The position numbers were made by a program, and so were the translations under genes. Below the pieces are notes generated by a model. That model was given only the letters and a program-made list of their open reading frames with translations. It was not told where the DNA came from and did no database searches. From Verrucomicrobiales bacterium (GTDB taxonomy: Bacteria > Verrucomicrobiota > Verrucomicrobiia > Limisphaerales > UBA9464), in NCBI GenBank assembly GCA_027489875.1, contig JAIXZE010000159.1, positions 1-47,541 of the forward strand: a stretch of DNA of 47,541 nt, read 5' to 3'. This document shows, in pieces, positions 7,547 through 15,539 of the stretch (positions are counted from its first letter, which is position 1; each line of letters opens with the position of its first letter).

Positions 7547-8905
7547 ATGTCCTCGTTCCTCCAGTCCATCGAAGCCAAGCGCGACGGTCACGCCCTGTCC
7601 GACGACGCGCTGCGCCGCTTCGTCGCGGGCGTCGTGGCGGAGGTGCCCCAGGGTCGACTTCCGGATTACCAGATCTCCGCATTCCTCATGGCGATCTACT
7701 TCCAGGGGCTCGATGACCGCGAGCGTCGCACCCTCACCCTCGCCATGCGCGACTCCGGGGAAACCCTCTCCTTCGCGCATGATCCCACCCGCCCGGTCGT
7801 CGACAAGCACTCCACCGGCGGTGTTGGCGACAAGGTGTCGCTGCCCCTCGCCCCGTTGCTCGCCTGCCTTGGCTTCCGGGTCCCCATGATCTCTGGCCGT
7901 GGCCTTGGCATTACGGGCGGCACCCTCGACAAGCTGGAGTCCATCCCCGGATTCACCACCCGATTGTCCCGGGACCGGATCCTGCGCCAGGTCGAAACCC
8001 TCGGCGTCGCGCTGGCCGGCCAGACCGAGCACATGGTGCCCGCCGATCGACGCCTGTACGCCCTGCGCGATGTCACAGGCACCGTTCCCAGCCGACACCT
8101 GATCACCGCGTCCATCCTGTCCAAGAAGCTCGCCGAGGGACTCGATTGCCTCGTGCTCGACGTGAAGTTCGGCTCGGGCGCGTTCATGCGCGACTTCGAT
8201 CAAGCGCGCCAACTCGCCCGCAACCTCGTCGACCTCGCCAATGACTGCGGTGTCCACACCCGTGCCCTGTTGACCTCCATGGACTCCCCCCTCGGCCGCG
8301 CCGCTGGCAACTGGCTGGAGATCCGCGAAACCGTGGCCTGCCTTTCCGGTTCCGGCCCGTCGGACCTCCGCGAACTGGTCCTCGCCTGCGCCGCACATCT
8401 CCTCGTGCAAACCGGCCGTCAACCAGACCTCACCGACGCCATCGAAGCCGCCGCCAACTGCCTGGACTCCGGTGCCCCCCTCGCCCGCTGGAACGACCTG
8501 CTCGCCGCCCAGGGGGCCGATCTTGCCCGGTACGCGTCCATGCTGTGTGCGGACACTCTCGCCCCCGCGATCGGCGTCGTCCGTGCGCACCATTCGGGAT
8601 TCGTCTCACGCGCCGACAGCCGGATCCTGGGTGAGGTCATCCGGGATCTCGGCGGCGGACGCCTCCAGCAGGACTCCGTCATCGATCCCCACGTCGGCAT
8701 CGATCAACTGGCGAAACCGGGAGAACCCATCCGTGCGGGAGAACCGCTTTGCCGCATCCACGCCCGGACCGCAACGGCCCTCGAACACGCCCTCACCACT
8801 GCGTCCGCCGCCTTCCAGATCAACGAGAGTCCTGAGCCTGGTTCCCCGCTCATTCGCGAAGTCATCCTCCCACCCAACCTGCCGCGGGCTCGCGCAGAGG
8901 AATGA
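7547..8905 (+). CDS. deoA: Thymidine (pyrimidine-nucleoside) phosphorylase
   Basis: Cytoplasmic enzyme of nucleoside salvage: thymidine or uridine plus phosphate gives the base plus (deoxy)ribose-1-phosphate. At 452 residues it is close to the family's 430-440. Visible are the N-terminal helical domain (LPDYQISAFLMAIYFQGLDD), phosphate-binding DKHSTGGVGDKVSLPLAPLL, the family signature SGRGLGITGGTLDKLESIPG, SILSKKLAEGLDCLVLDVKFG, and the C-terminal barrel ending in a GEPICRIHA-like stretch. I chose ATG 7547 because the family begins just there; upstream in-frame sequence is repeat. Whether it prefers thymidine (deoA) or is broader (pdp) cannot be decided. Its stop is close to the convergent alkA-like gene. 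Confidence 0.93.
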   Translation: MSSFLQSIEAKRDGHALSDDALRRFVAGVVAEVPQGRLPDYQISAFLMAIYFQGLDDRERRTLTLAMRDSGETLSFAHDPTRPVVDKHSTGGVGDKVSLPLAPLLACLGFRVPMISGRGLGITGGTLDKLESIPGFTTRLSRDRILRQVETLGVALAGQTEHMVPADRRLYALRDVTGTVPSRHLITASILSKKLAEGLDCLVLDVKFGSGAFMRDFDQARQLARNLVDLANDCGVHTRALLTSMDSPLGRAAGNWLEIRETVACLSGSGPSDLRELVLACAAHLLVQTGRQPDLTDAIEAAANCLDSGAPLARWNDLLAAQGADLARYASMLCADTLAPAIGVVRAHHSGFVSRADSRILGEVIRDLGGGRLQQDSVIDPHVGIDQLAKPGEPIRAGEPLCRIHARTATALEHALTTASAAFQINESPEPGSPLIREVILPPNLPRARAEE

Positions 8906-8911
8906 ACTGTT

Positions 8912-9014
8912 TTCGCGCGGAGACGCCGAGGCGCTGAGGACCGCATCGCTTCCGGTTCCCTCCCCACACAAAGAACACTTTTCCCCCTCTGCGCCCCTGC
9001 GCCTCTGCGCGAGA
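8912..9014. repeat. Inverted repeat of the GCAGAG/CTCTGC type filling a convergent gap
   Basis: Left arm TCGCGCGGAGACGCCGAGGC and right arm CCCTGCGCCTCTGCGCGAGA are imperfect reverse complements of about 28 nt, separated by roughly 45 nt. The block spans the gap between the thymidine phosphorylase stop (8905) and the alkA-like stop (9015) exactly. Such GCAGAGGCGCAGAG motifs are known as dispersed intergenic repeats. Folded RNA could act as a two-way transcript end, though there is no strong T tract. Confidence 0.6.
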
Positions 9015-9656
9015 TCAGTCCCCGTTTCGAGGCTCTGCACTCGCCTTTGCCAGGTCCACTGCGCGCCACAGGTACCACGCGGCGACCGTCCGGTGAGGCC
9101 TCCAAACCTCCGATAGTTCCAAAAGGACCTTCGGCTTTGGCATGGCCTCCAGCCGATAGGCCAACCGATACCCGTTCCTGACCCCGAAGTCGTCCACGGG
9201 CATCACATCCGGCCGTCCCAGCTGGAACATCAGCAGCATCTCCACCGTCCAGCGTCCCACGCCCCGCGCCGCGGTCAGACGTTCGATGATCTCATCATCC
9301 GTCATACGTTCGATACGACGCGCCCCGGGGATCTCCCCGCTGACCACCCGTGCCGCGATGTCGCGGATCGCCGCAATCTTGGCTCGCGAGAAACCCGCTC
9401 CACGCAACTGTTCATCGGACACGCCGTCCAGCGCACGTGCCCCTGGAAAGCGCCGGCCCGGGAAAAGCCCCCGGAACCGCCCGAGAATCGTTTCGGCCGC
9501 CTTCCCATTGAGCTGTTGATGGGCGACTGCCTGAACCAGTGATTGAAACGGGGACCGCCACGGCTGCGGCTTCAGTCCGCACGGACCCACGGAGCGAATC
9601 AGGCCTGCCATCACCCCGTCGACATGACCCAAGTGCGCTTCCGCGTCCGAATGCAT
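9015..9656 (-). CDS. DNA-3-methyladenine glycosylase II (AlkA-type, HhH-GPD)
   Basis: Base-excision repair glycosylase of the HhH-GPD superfamily, about 213 residues, removing alkylated purines. It shows PFQSLVQAVAHQQLNGKAAE at the start of the domain, helix-hairpin-helix LTAARGVGRWTVEMLLMFQL (about residues 130-150), and the catalytic-Asp motif RPDVMPVDDFGVRNGYRLAY. The C-terminus WRPHRTVAAWYLWRAVD is typical of AlkA-like proteins. It lacks the N-terminal AlkA_N domain, so it resembles the short bacterial Mag/AlkA forms. Start ATG 9656 is preferred because upstream codons run into an intergenic repeat. It lacks an iron-sulfur cysteine set, unlike MutY in this window. Confidence 0.9.
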   Translation of the reverse strand: MHSDAEAHLGHVDGVMAGLIRSVGPCGLKPQPWRSPFQSLVQAVAHQQLNGKAAETILGRFRGLFPGRRFPGARALDGVSDEQLRGAGFSRAKIAAIRDIAARVVSGEIPGARRIERMTDDEIIERLTAARGVGRWTVEMLLMFQLGRPDVMPVDDFGVRNGYRLAYRLEAMPKPKVLLELSEVWRPHRTVAAWYLWRAVDLAKASAEPRNGD

Positions 9657-9717
9657 CCTCTTTCCATCCACTGCGCGGGCTCGGCACTCAAGCTCCGGTA
9701 ACGCACCAGCCCGGAAC

Positions 9718-9851
9718 GACGGATTCTGACACTGCCCCCGTATGGAACGGGGTGGCAACGTCCTCGTCGCCGTTCCAAGGCGCATCTCAAGGCGATGAGG
9801 ACATCGCTGCCCCGGACCGTCCCCAGTCGAGGACACTCTCCGAATGCGCCC
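9718..9851. repeat. Intergenic inverted-repeat element, copy B (both arms)
   Basis: The left arm reads ATTCTGACACTGCCCCCGT, then GGCAACGTCCTCGTCGCC. The right arm reads GGCGATGAGGACATCGCTGC and ends GAATGCGCCC. The arms are imperfect reverse complements around a short spacer (AAGGCGCATCTCAA). It is the same family and length as the copy at 2577-2709, and lies upstream of both the alkA-like gene and the giant repeat protein gene, which diverge here. The rest of 9657-9966 shows no gene. Confidence 0.75.
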
Positions 9852-9966
9852 CTCCCGGGGATTCCTCCAACGGAGTATCTTCCATGATCAATCCCCGCTC
9901 GCACCCAGGCATCGGACCCTCAATCCTCCATTCGTCGGCATCGCCTGAGGGTCCATTGCCGCAACC

Positions 9967-12900
9967 ATGAATCCATTCCGTCTCGTCCGAAATCTCCTGT
10001 CGCTCTCGCTCGCAGGCTTCACCGCTTCCGCCGCGACCCTGACCTGGAACAACCCGGCGGGAGGGGCCTGGAACCAGGCCGCCAACTGGACCCCCAACCA
10101 GATCCCGGGTGCCCTCGACACCGCGGTGATCGATCTCGCCGGAACCTACACTGTCGACATCAACTCCACGGTGACCGTCGCGAGCCTGGCCCTGGGGGGG
10201 ACAGGAGCGACACCAACCCTGGGCGTGACAACGGGAATCCTTGGGGTCACCGGAACCGCAAACATCCGTTCCGGCGCGACCCTCCTGTTCGCCGGCGGTG
10301 GACTCCGCGGATCATGGGTCATTGACGCTGGAGCCCGACTCGACGTTTCCGGCGCGCTTCAGAAGTCCTTCCATGATTGCCAGATCGTCAACCTCGGCAC
10401 ACTGCGATGGCTCGCCGGCCCCGTAACCTACGACCCCACGGGATCCACGGCCACCTTCACCAATCAGGGTCTCTTCGAAATCCACGCGGACTCCAACTGG
10501 TCCTATGGCTATAGCGGGCCGAGGCCCTCCATCCGCAACGAGGGCACCCTCCGCAAGGTCGGCGGCACTGGATTCTCCAGCCTCCTCAACCTGAACTTCA
10601 GCAACACCGGCCAGATAGAGGTCCAACAGGGCCGTCTCAATCTCCAAAGCATCGACGGGCAGCTCACCGGCGGCGCCCATGTCGCACAGGACGCCCGGCT
10701 GACGTTCATCACCGTCAACCTCACCAATTCCGGACCCGCGACCTTCACCGGTCCCGGAAGGTCGACCTTCGAATCCGGCAGCCTCTGGTTGGGCGGTACC
10801 GTCCAGCCCGCCGGACTCCAACTGGCCGGCGGTCAGCTCCACCTTCTTCCCTCGTTCCAAGGCGGCGTCATCACCAATCTCACCCTCGAAGGCATCCGGC
10901 TCAACGGCACCCACCAAATCGCCGGTTCCCTTGTTCTCAGCAATGCCGCCCTTGCCGGCAACTACACCATCCTCCCCAACGGCCGCCTCGACCTCGTCGG
11001 CACCGGCCAGAAGACCTTCTACGAATTCAACCTCCTGAATCTCGGCACCCTGCGATGGCTCGCCGGCTCCGTCACCCACGACCCTGCCGGGAGCAACGCC
11101 ACCCTCACCAACCAAGGCCTCCTCGAGATCCACGCGGACTCCAACTGGTCCTACGGGTTCAGCGGGCCGAAGCCCTCCATCCGGAACGAGGGCACCCTGC
11201 GCAAGCTCGGAGGCAGCGGAACCTCCTCATTCAGCAACCTGAACTTCGTCAATGCAGGCCAGATCGAAATCGACCAGGGACAACTCAATCTCCAGGGCAT
11301 CGAGGGGTTTCTCACCGGCGGCGCCCAAGTTGGGCAAGGGGCCCGGCTGGTCTTCCTCAACGCCAACCTCACCAATAATGGTCCCGTCGCGTTCACCGGC
11401 CCCGGCCGGTCCAGCTTCCTATCCGGCAATCTCTGGCTCGGCGGTACCGTCCAGCCCGCCGGACTCGAGCTCACCGGCGGTCAACTCCACCTCCTGCCCT
11501 CCTTCCAGGGAGGCGTCATCACCAACCTCACCCTCGAGGGCATCCGCCTCAACGGCACCCACCAGATCGCCGGCTCCCTCGTTCTCAGCAACGCCGCCCT
11601 CGCCGGCAACTACACCATCCTTCCCACAGGCCGCCTCGACCTCGCCGGCACCGGCCAGAAGACCTTCTACGAATCCAGCATCTTGAACCTCGGCACCATT
11701 CGATGGCTCGCTGGCCCCGTCACCTACGACCCCGCCGGGAACAACGCCACCCTCACCAACCAAGGCCTCTGGGAAATCCACACCGACTCCAGCTGGTCCT
11801 ACGGGTACAGCGGGCCCAGGCCTTCCGTCCGCAACGAAGGCATCCTCCGCAAGGTCGCCGGAAGTGGAACATCCACGCTCGTCAACCTGAACTTCGTCAA
11901 CGCCGGCCAAATCCAAGTCGCCCAGGGACAGCTCAACCTCCAGGGCGTCGACGGGTTTCTCACCGGTGCCGCCCAAGTGGCTCAAGGGGCCCGGCTCGCC
12001 TTCGTGAGTGCGAACCTCACCAATGCCGGTCCCGTCACCTTCAACGGCCCTGGCCGATCCACCTTTGAATCCGGCAACCTTTGGCTGGCAGGCACCGATC
12101 AACCCGCCGGCCTCGAACTCAGGAGTGGCGAGCTCCACCTCCTGCCCTCGTTCCAGGGCGGCGTCATCACCAACCTCACCCTCGAGGGCATCCGGCTCAA
12201 CGGGACCCACCAGATCGCCGGCTCCCTCGTCGTCAGCAATGCCTCCCTCGCCGGCAACTACACCATCCTTACCAACGGTCTCCTCGACCTCGTCGGCAAT
12301 GGCCAGAAGACCTTCTACCAATTCAACCTCCTGAATCTTGGCACCCTCCGATGGCTCGCCGGTCCCGTCACCTACGACCCCGCCGGAAACACCGCCACCC
12401 TTACCAATCAGGGTCTCTGGGAAATCCACGTCGACTCGAGCTGGTCCTATGGCTACAGCGGGCCGCATCCCGCCATCCGCAACGAGGGCATCATCCGCAA
12501 GGTCGGGGGCACCGGAACTTCCACCCTGAACAACCTGGACTTCAGCAACGCGGGCCAGATCGAAGTCCAACAGGGTCGTCTCAACCTCCAGGGCATCGAC
12601 GGGCTTCTCACCGGCACCGCCAACGTCGCCCAGGGCGCAAGCCTCGTCTTCGCAAACGCCAGCCTCACCAATACCGGCCCGGTGACCTTCACGGGCCCCG
12701 GAAGATCCTCCTTCGAATCCGGCACCCTCTGGCTGGGCGGTACCGATCAACCCGCCGGACTCCAACTCGCCGGTGGAACCCTCCGCCTCCTGCCCACGTT
12801 CCAGGGCGGCGCCATCTCCAACCTCCTCCTCCATGGCATCACCCTCGGCGGCACCAACCGCGTCCAGGGTCTCCTCATCACGAGCAATTCCCCCATCAAT

Positions 12901-13947
12901 GACGTCCTCGTCATTGAACCCGGCGGACGGCTCGACCTCGCCGGCAACTCCATCGCGCCCACGGCCAATTGGCATGTGCTCAACCTCGGCACGGTCCGCT
13001 GGCTCAGCGGCACGATCTCCTTCAACTCAGGCGCTGTCGGTTCACGCTTCACCAACGCCAATGTCTTCGAGATCCACGTCGACAATTCCTGGACGTACGG
13101 ATTCTCCGGACCCAAACCTTCGTTCCGGAACGAGGGCCTCGTCCGGAAGGTGAACGGCACCGGCAACACCACCTTCCAGAACATCACTTTCGACAACCTC
13201 GGTGTCATTGAAGCCGCCACCGGCACCCTCTTCCTTCCGCCCACCTTCACACACACCGCCGGCATCCTCCGTCCCACCGGCGGCAGCATCGGCTCCCAGA
13301 CCTCCTTCGATGTCGCCGGCGGCACCATCGAAGGCTCCGGTACCATCCTCCGCGCCCAGTTTGTCTCCGGCCTCATCAGCCCGGGTGGCGATGCCACCGG
13401 CGATCTCCGCTTCCCCACCGGACTCATCCTGAACCCCGCCGTCACCGTCCGCATCCACGCCAACGGCACCGCCCCCGGCACCCAACACGACCGCCTCCGT
13501 GTCACCGGTTCCGTCGACCTCGGCGGAGCCTCCCTCCAGATTCCATCTGCCAACGGAATCGGGTTCGGCCAATCCGCCCTCTTCCTCGAAAACGATGGAT
13601 CCGATCCGATCGTCGGCACCTTTGCCGGGCGCGATGAAGGATCCCTCTTCGATGTCGCCTCGCGCCTGTACCGCCTCCGCTACAAGACCGGCACGGGCAA
13701 TGATGCCTCCCTGATCCGCGATGATGGTGCCATTGTCCTCAGCCCCCGATTCCGACTCACCAATGGCCTTTACCGCGTCGTCGGCCTGGGCACCAACTTC
13801 GTGAACTACCGGATCGAAGCCTCCACCAACCTCACCGACTGGATCGATATCGGCACCGTCCCCTCCAACGGCGGCGGCGAATTCCAGTTCGACGACCCCG
13901 AGTCCGACCAACTCCCCGACCGGCTCTACCGCGCCATCGGACCGTAA
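9967..13947 (+). CDS. Exported giant protein with 216-residue tandem repeats
   Basis: A 1326-residue protein with a signal peptide (MNPFRLVRNLLSLSLAGFTA) then ATLTWNNPAGGAWNQAANWT, an autotransporter-passenger-like start. The centre repeats at exactly 216 residues: the motif xxEIHxDxxWSYGxSGPxPS begins near residues 169, 385, 601, 817 and 1033. Three consecutive units (about residues 287-934) are nearly identical; the first and last copies have drifted. Each unit carries LHLLPSFQGGVITNLTLEGI and SLVLSNAALAGNYTILPNG stretches, giving alternating short beta strands expected of a beta-solenoid. Residues about 1100-1250 resemble a non-repeated cap, and the last 70 (YRIEASTNLTDWIDIGTV to RLYRAIGP) are the shared exported-protein module. 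No autotransporter barrel is present. An adhesive or matrix role is inference only. Confidence 0.9.
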   Translation: MNPFRLVRNLLSLSLAGFTASAATLTWNNPAGGAWNQAANWTPNQIPGALDTAVIDLAGTYTVDINSTVTVASLALGGTGATPTLGVTTGILGVTGTANIRSGATLLFAGGGLRGSWVIDAGARLDVSGALQKSFHDCQIVNLGTLRWLAGPVTYDPTGSTATFTNQGLFEIHADSNWSYGYSGPRPSIRNEGTLRKVGGTGFSSLLNLNFSNTGQIEVQQGRLNLQSIDGQLTGGAHVAQDARLTFITVNLTNSGPATFTGPGRSTFESGSLWLGGTVQPAGLQLAGGQLHLLPSFQGGVITNLTLEGIRLNGTHQIAGSLVLSNAALAGNYTILPNGRLDLVGTGQKTFYEFNLLNLGTLRWLAGSVTHDPAGSNATLTNQGLLEIHADSNWSYGFSGPKPSIRNEGTLRKLGGSGTSSFSNLNFVNAGQIEIDQGQLNLQGIEGFLTGGAQVGQGARLVFLNANLTNNGPVAFTGPGRSSFLSGNLWLGGTVQPAGLELTGGQLHLLPSFQGGVITNLTLEGIRLNGTHQIAGSLVLSNAALAGNYTILPTGRLDLAGTGQKTFYESSILNLGTIRWLAGPVTYDPAGNNATLTNQGLWEIHTDSSWSYGYSGPRPSVRNEGILRKVAGSGTSTLVNLNFVNAGQIQVAQGQLNLQGVDGFLTGAAQVAQGARLAFVSANLTNAGPVTFNGPGRSTFESGNLWLAGTDQPAGLELRSGELHLLPSFQGGVITNLTLEGIRLNGTHQIAGSLVVSNASLAGNYTILTNGLLDLVGNGQKTFYQFNLLNLGTLRWLAGPVTYDPAGNTATLTNQGLWEIHVDSSWSYGYSGPHPAIRNEGIIRKVGGTGTSTLNNLDFSNAGQIEVQQGRLNLQGIDGLLTGTANVAQGASLVFANASLTNTGPVTFTGPGRSSFESGTLWLGGTDQPAGLQLAGGTLRLLPTFQGGAISNLLLHGITLGGTNRVQGLLITSNSPINDVLVIEPGGRLDLAGNSIAPTANWHVLNLGTVRWLSGTISFNSGAVGSRFTNANVFEIHVDNSWTYGFSGPKPSFRNEGLVRKVNGTGNTTFQNITFDNLGVIEAATGTLFLPPTFTHTAGILRPTGGSIGSQTSFDVAGGTIEGSGTILRAQFVSGLISPGGDATGDLRFPTGLILNPAVTVRIHANGTAPGTQHDRLRVTGSVDLGGASLQIPSANGIGFGQSALFLENDGSDPIVGTFAGRDEGSLFDVASRLYRLRYKTGTGNDASLIRDDGAIVLSPRFRLTNGLYRVVGLGTNFVNYRIEASTNLTDWIDIGTVPSNGGGEFQFDDPESDQLPDRLYRAIGP
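10826..12769 (+). repeat. Three near-identical 648-bp tandem repeats inside the giant gene
   Basis: Landmark codons for the EIH motif fall at 10471, 11119, 11767, 12415 and 13063, each exactly 648 bp apart. The units from about 10826 to 12769 are close to identical in DNA, including wobble positions over long runs (for example AACTACACCATCCT and GGCACCCACCA in each). This implies recent duplication or ongoing gene conversion. The flanking half-units are diverged. The repeats are in frame, so copy number could change by recombination without breaking the gene. Confidence 0.93.
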
Positions 13948-14026
13948 GTCCTGCCCGCACTCACCCCACCAACCGCCCCTGCCCAGTGGACAGTAGCCAC
14001 TTCCATGGCTAGAAACGGTTGTTACC

Positions 14027-15493
14027 ATGAAGACCACTACTCGCGCTTGGCGCGCTGCTGTCGTCCTGGCTTTGTCCGGGTCCACTTTCCTTTGCGCCGA
14101 AGACTACATCTACAGCGGTTTTGACCTCGACACCGAGGGCTGGGTCCGCGGCTGGGGTATCAACGATTTCGCCCTGGAATGGGACGGAACCGTTGATTCG
14201 AAGAACAACGCCGCCTCGGGCTCGTTGAGGATCACCGCCAACTTCACTGCCTCCACGAGCTGGCAGGATCTGGTGCTCCAACGCATCTCCGACTTCGACT
14301 TCACCTCCTACTCCAAGATCGCGTACGACGTGAAAGCGGACACCACCCAACCCGCTTCCACGGACGGCGACTACAACACCACGCAGATCTCGCTGCGCAC
14401 CCCCGGCTGGGCTTGGACCGGTTGGCACACGTCCAAGCAGGTCACCGCGGATGGCTGGGTCCATGTGGAGGAGGTCGTCCCCTCCGCCTTCAACGCCATC
14501 ATCGCGCTCAACATCGCCTTCGGTGGATCGGACTTCAACGGCCCCGTGACCTACTGGCTCGACAATGTCCGGTTCGTCTCCGAGACGGTTGGGCCGGCTC
14601 CGACGATCCAGATGTCCGCCGTCCGGCCAGGCCTGGAGATCATTGGGACGGGCGGTCAATACCAGCGGCAATCGGTCCGCACCACGGAGCCCAAGTATTC
14701 GTGGGTCAATTCGGCCGGTGCGGTGGATTACTCGATGGACATCGTCCAGGCACCCCCGGCGGGATCGCCGGACCTGTTTGCCTATCTGTGGTTGATCGGA
14801 ACCGAGACGACGGATCCCGGCACATCCCCCGACTGGAACGAACCGAACGGGATCTTCCTTGAGATCCGGCAGGCAGCCAACGGCAGCTACAACGTGCTGT
14901 TGAGCCACAAGACCGAGGCCGCGGGAGCGCACGGCACGCGGTTCGAAGCCGCAGGGGTGCTGGCGAGAATGGAGAATGTCCCGTCGGTGACCGGTCGGTG
15001 GACAGTTTCCATGAAGGGGGCCGAAGCCACCCTGATCGCTCCTGACGGATCCCGAATCACGGGCCTCCTCCCCGCGGACAAGCTCGCCGGATTCGCCAAT
15101 GTGTTCCCGCACTTCGGGGTGCAGATGGACAACACCATCGCCAGGAACCAGGCGTTCACCTTCGGTCGGTTTGCCATCCAGGGGACGAATCCAGACTTTA
15201 CCTCGAACCTGTCCCAGGACCTCACTGCGATCGAGTCGCTCAACACCGAAGTCTGGCGAAACGTCGCCCAGGACACGTCCGGAGTTCAGCCCGTCCCCGC
15301 GGGCACGCTCTACAAGATCTCCTGGGACGCGCCCGCAACCGGATATTCGCTGCGCTCCAAGTCCTCGTTGACCGGCGCATGGGTCGATCCGGCCCTCCCC
15401 GTGTTGAGCGTCGGAGGCCGCAAGGTGACCCACGTCCGCACCTCGAACCTTCCATCGGCAGACGCAGGGTTCTTTGCCGTGCAGAAGCAGTAA
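14027..15493 (+). CDS. Exported protein of unknown function, 488 residues
   Basis: The family is not recognised. The signal peptide is MKTTTRAWRAAVVLALSGST with cleavage probably after FLCA. Residues about 25-185 read like a jelly-roll carbohydrate-binding domain (SGFDLDTEGWVRGWGINDFA, then YSKIAYDVKADTTQPASTDG and PVTYWLDNVRFVSE). The middle third includes YSMDIVQAPPAGSPDLFAYL and IFLEIRQAANGSYNVLLSHK, another beta-sandwich-like stretch. The end, SLRSKSSLTGAWVDPALPVL to GFFAVQKQ, matches the short module of other exported proteins here. It follows the giant repeat gene by about 80 bp on the same strand and may be co-expressed. No catalytic motif was seen. Confidence 0.8.
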   Translation: MKTTTRAWRAAVVLALSGSTFLCAEDYIYSGFDLDTEGWVRGWGINDFALEWDGTVDSKNNAASGSLRITANFTASTSWQDLVLQRISDFDFTSYSKIAYDVKADTTQPASTDGDYNTTQISLRTPGWAWTGWHTSKQVTADGWVHVEEVVPSAFNAIIALNIAFGGSDFNGPVTYWLDNVRFVSETVGPAPTIQMSAVRPGLEIIGTGGQYQRQSVRTTEPKYSWVNSAGAVDYSMDIVQAPPAGSPDLFAYLWLIGTETTDPGTSPDWNEPNGIFLEIRQAANGSYNVLLSHKTEAAGAHGTRFEAAGVLARMENVPSVTGRWTVSMKGAEATLIAPDGSRITGLLPADKLAGFANVFPHFGVQMDNTIARNQAFTFGRFAIQGTNPDFTSNLSQDLTAIESLNTEVWRNVAQDTSGVQPVPAGTLYKISWDAPATGYSLRSKSSLTGAWVDPALPVLSVGGRKVTHVRTSNLPSADAGFFAVQKQ

Positions 15494-15505
15494 TCAGGTG
15501 GAATC

Positions 15506-15532
15506 GGGTGCATGCGGGAGCCGCCTGCACCC
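15506..15532. terminator. Possible bidirectional terminator hairpin between convergent genes
   Basis: GGGTGCATGCGGGAGCCGCCTGCACCC can form a stem of about 11 pairs with one mismatch and a short GAG loop, in the 46-bp gap between convergent stops. No T tract follows on either strand, so termination function is uncertain. Confidence 0.4.
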
Positions 15533-15539
15533 CGGATCC

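Noticed and set aside
10826..12769. CRISPR-like or integron-type repeats
   Set aside because: Units are long, coding, contiguous and without spacers.
11419..12975. A 518-codon frame on the minus strand opposite the giant repeat protein
   Set aside because: Its repetitive composition is produced by the 648-bp repeats read backwards; the plus-strand frame has a signal peptide and a recognisable C-terminal module.
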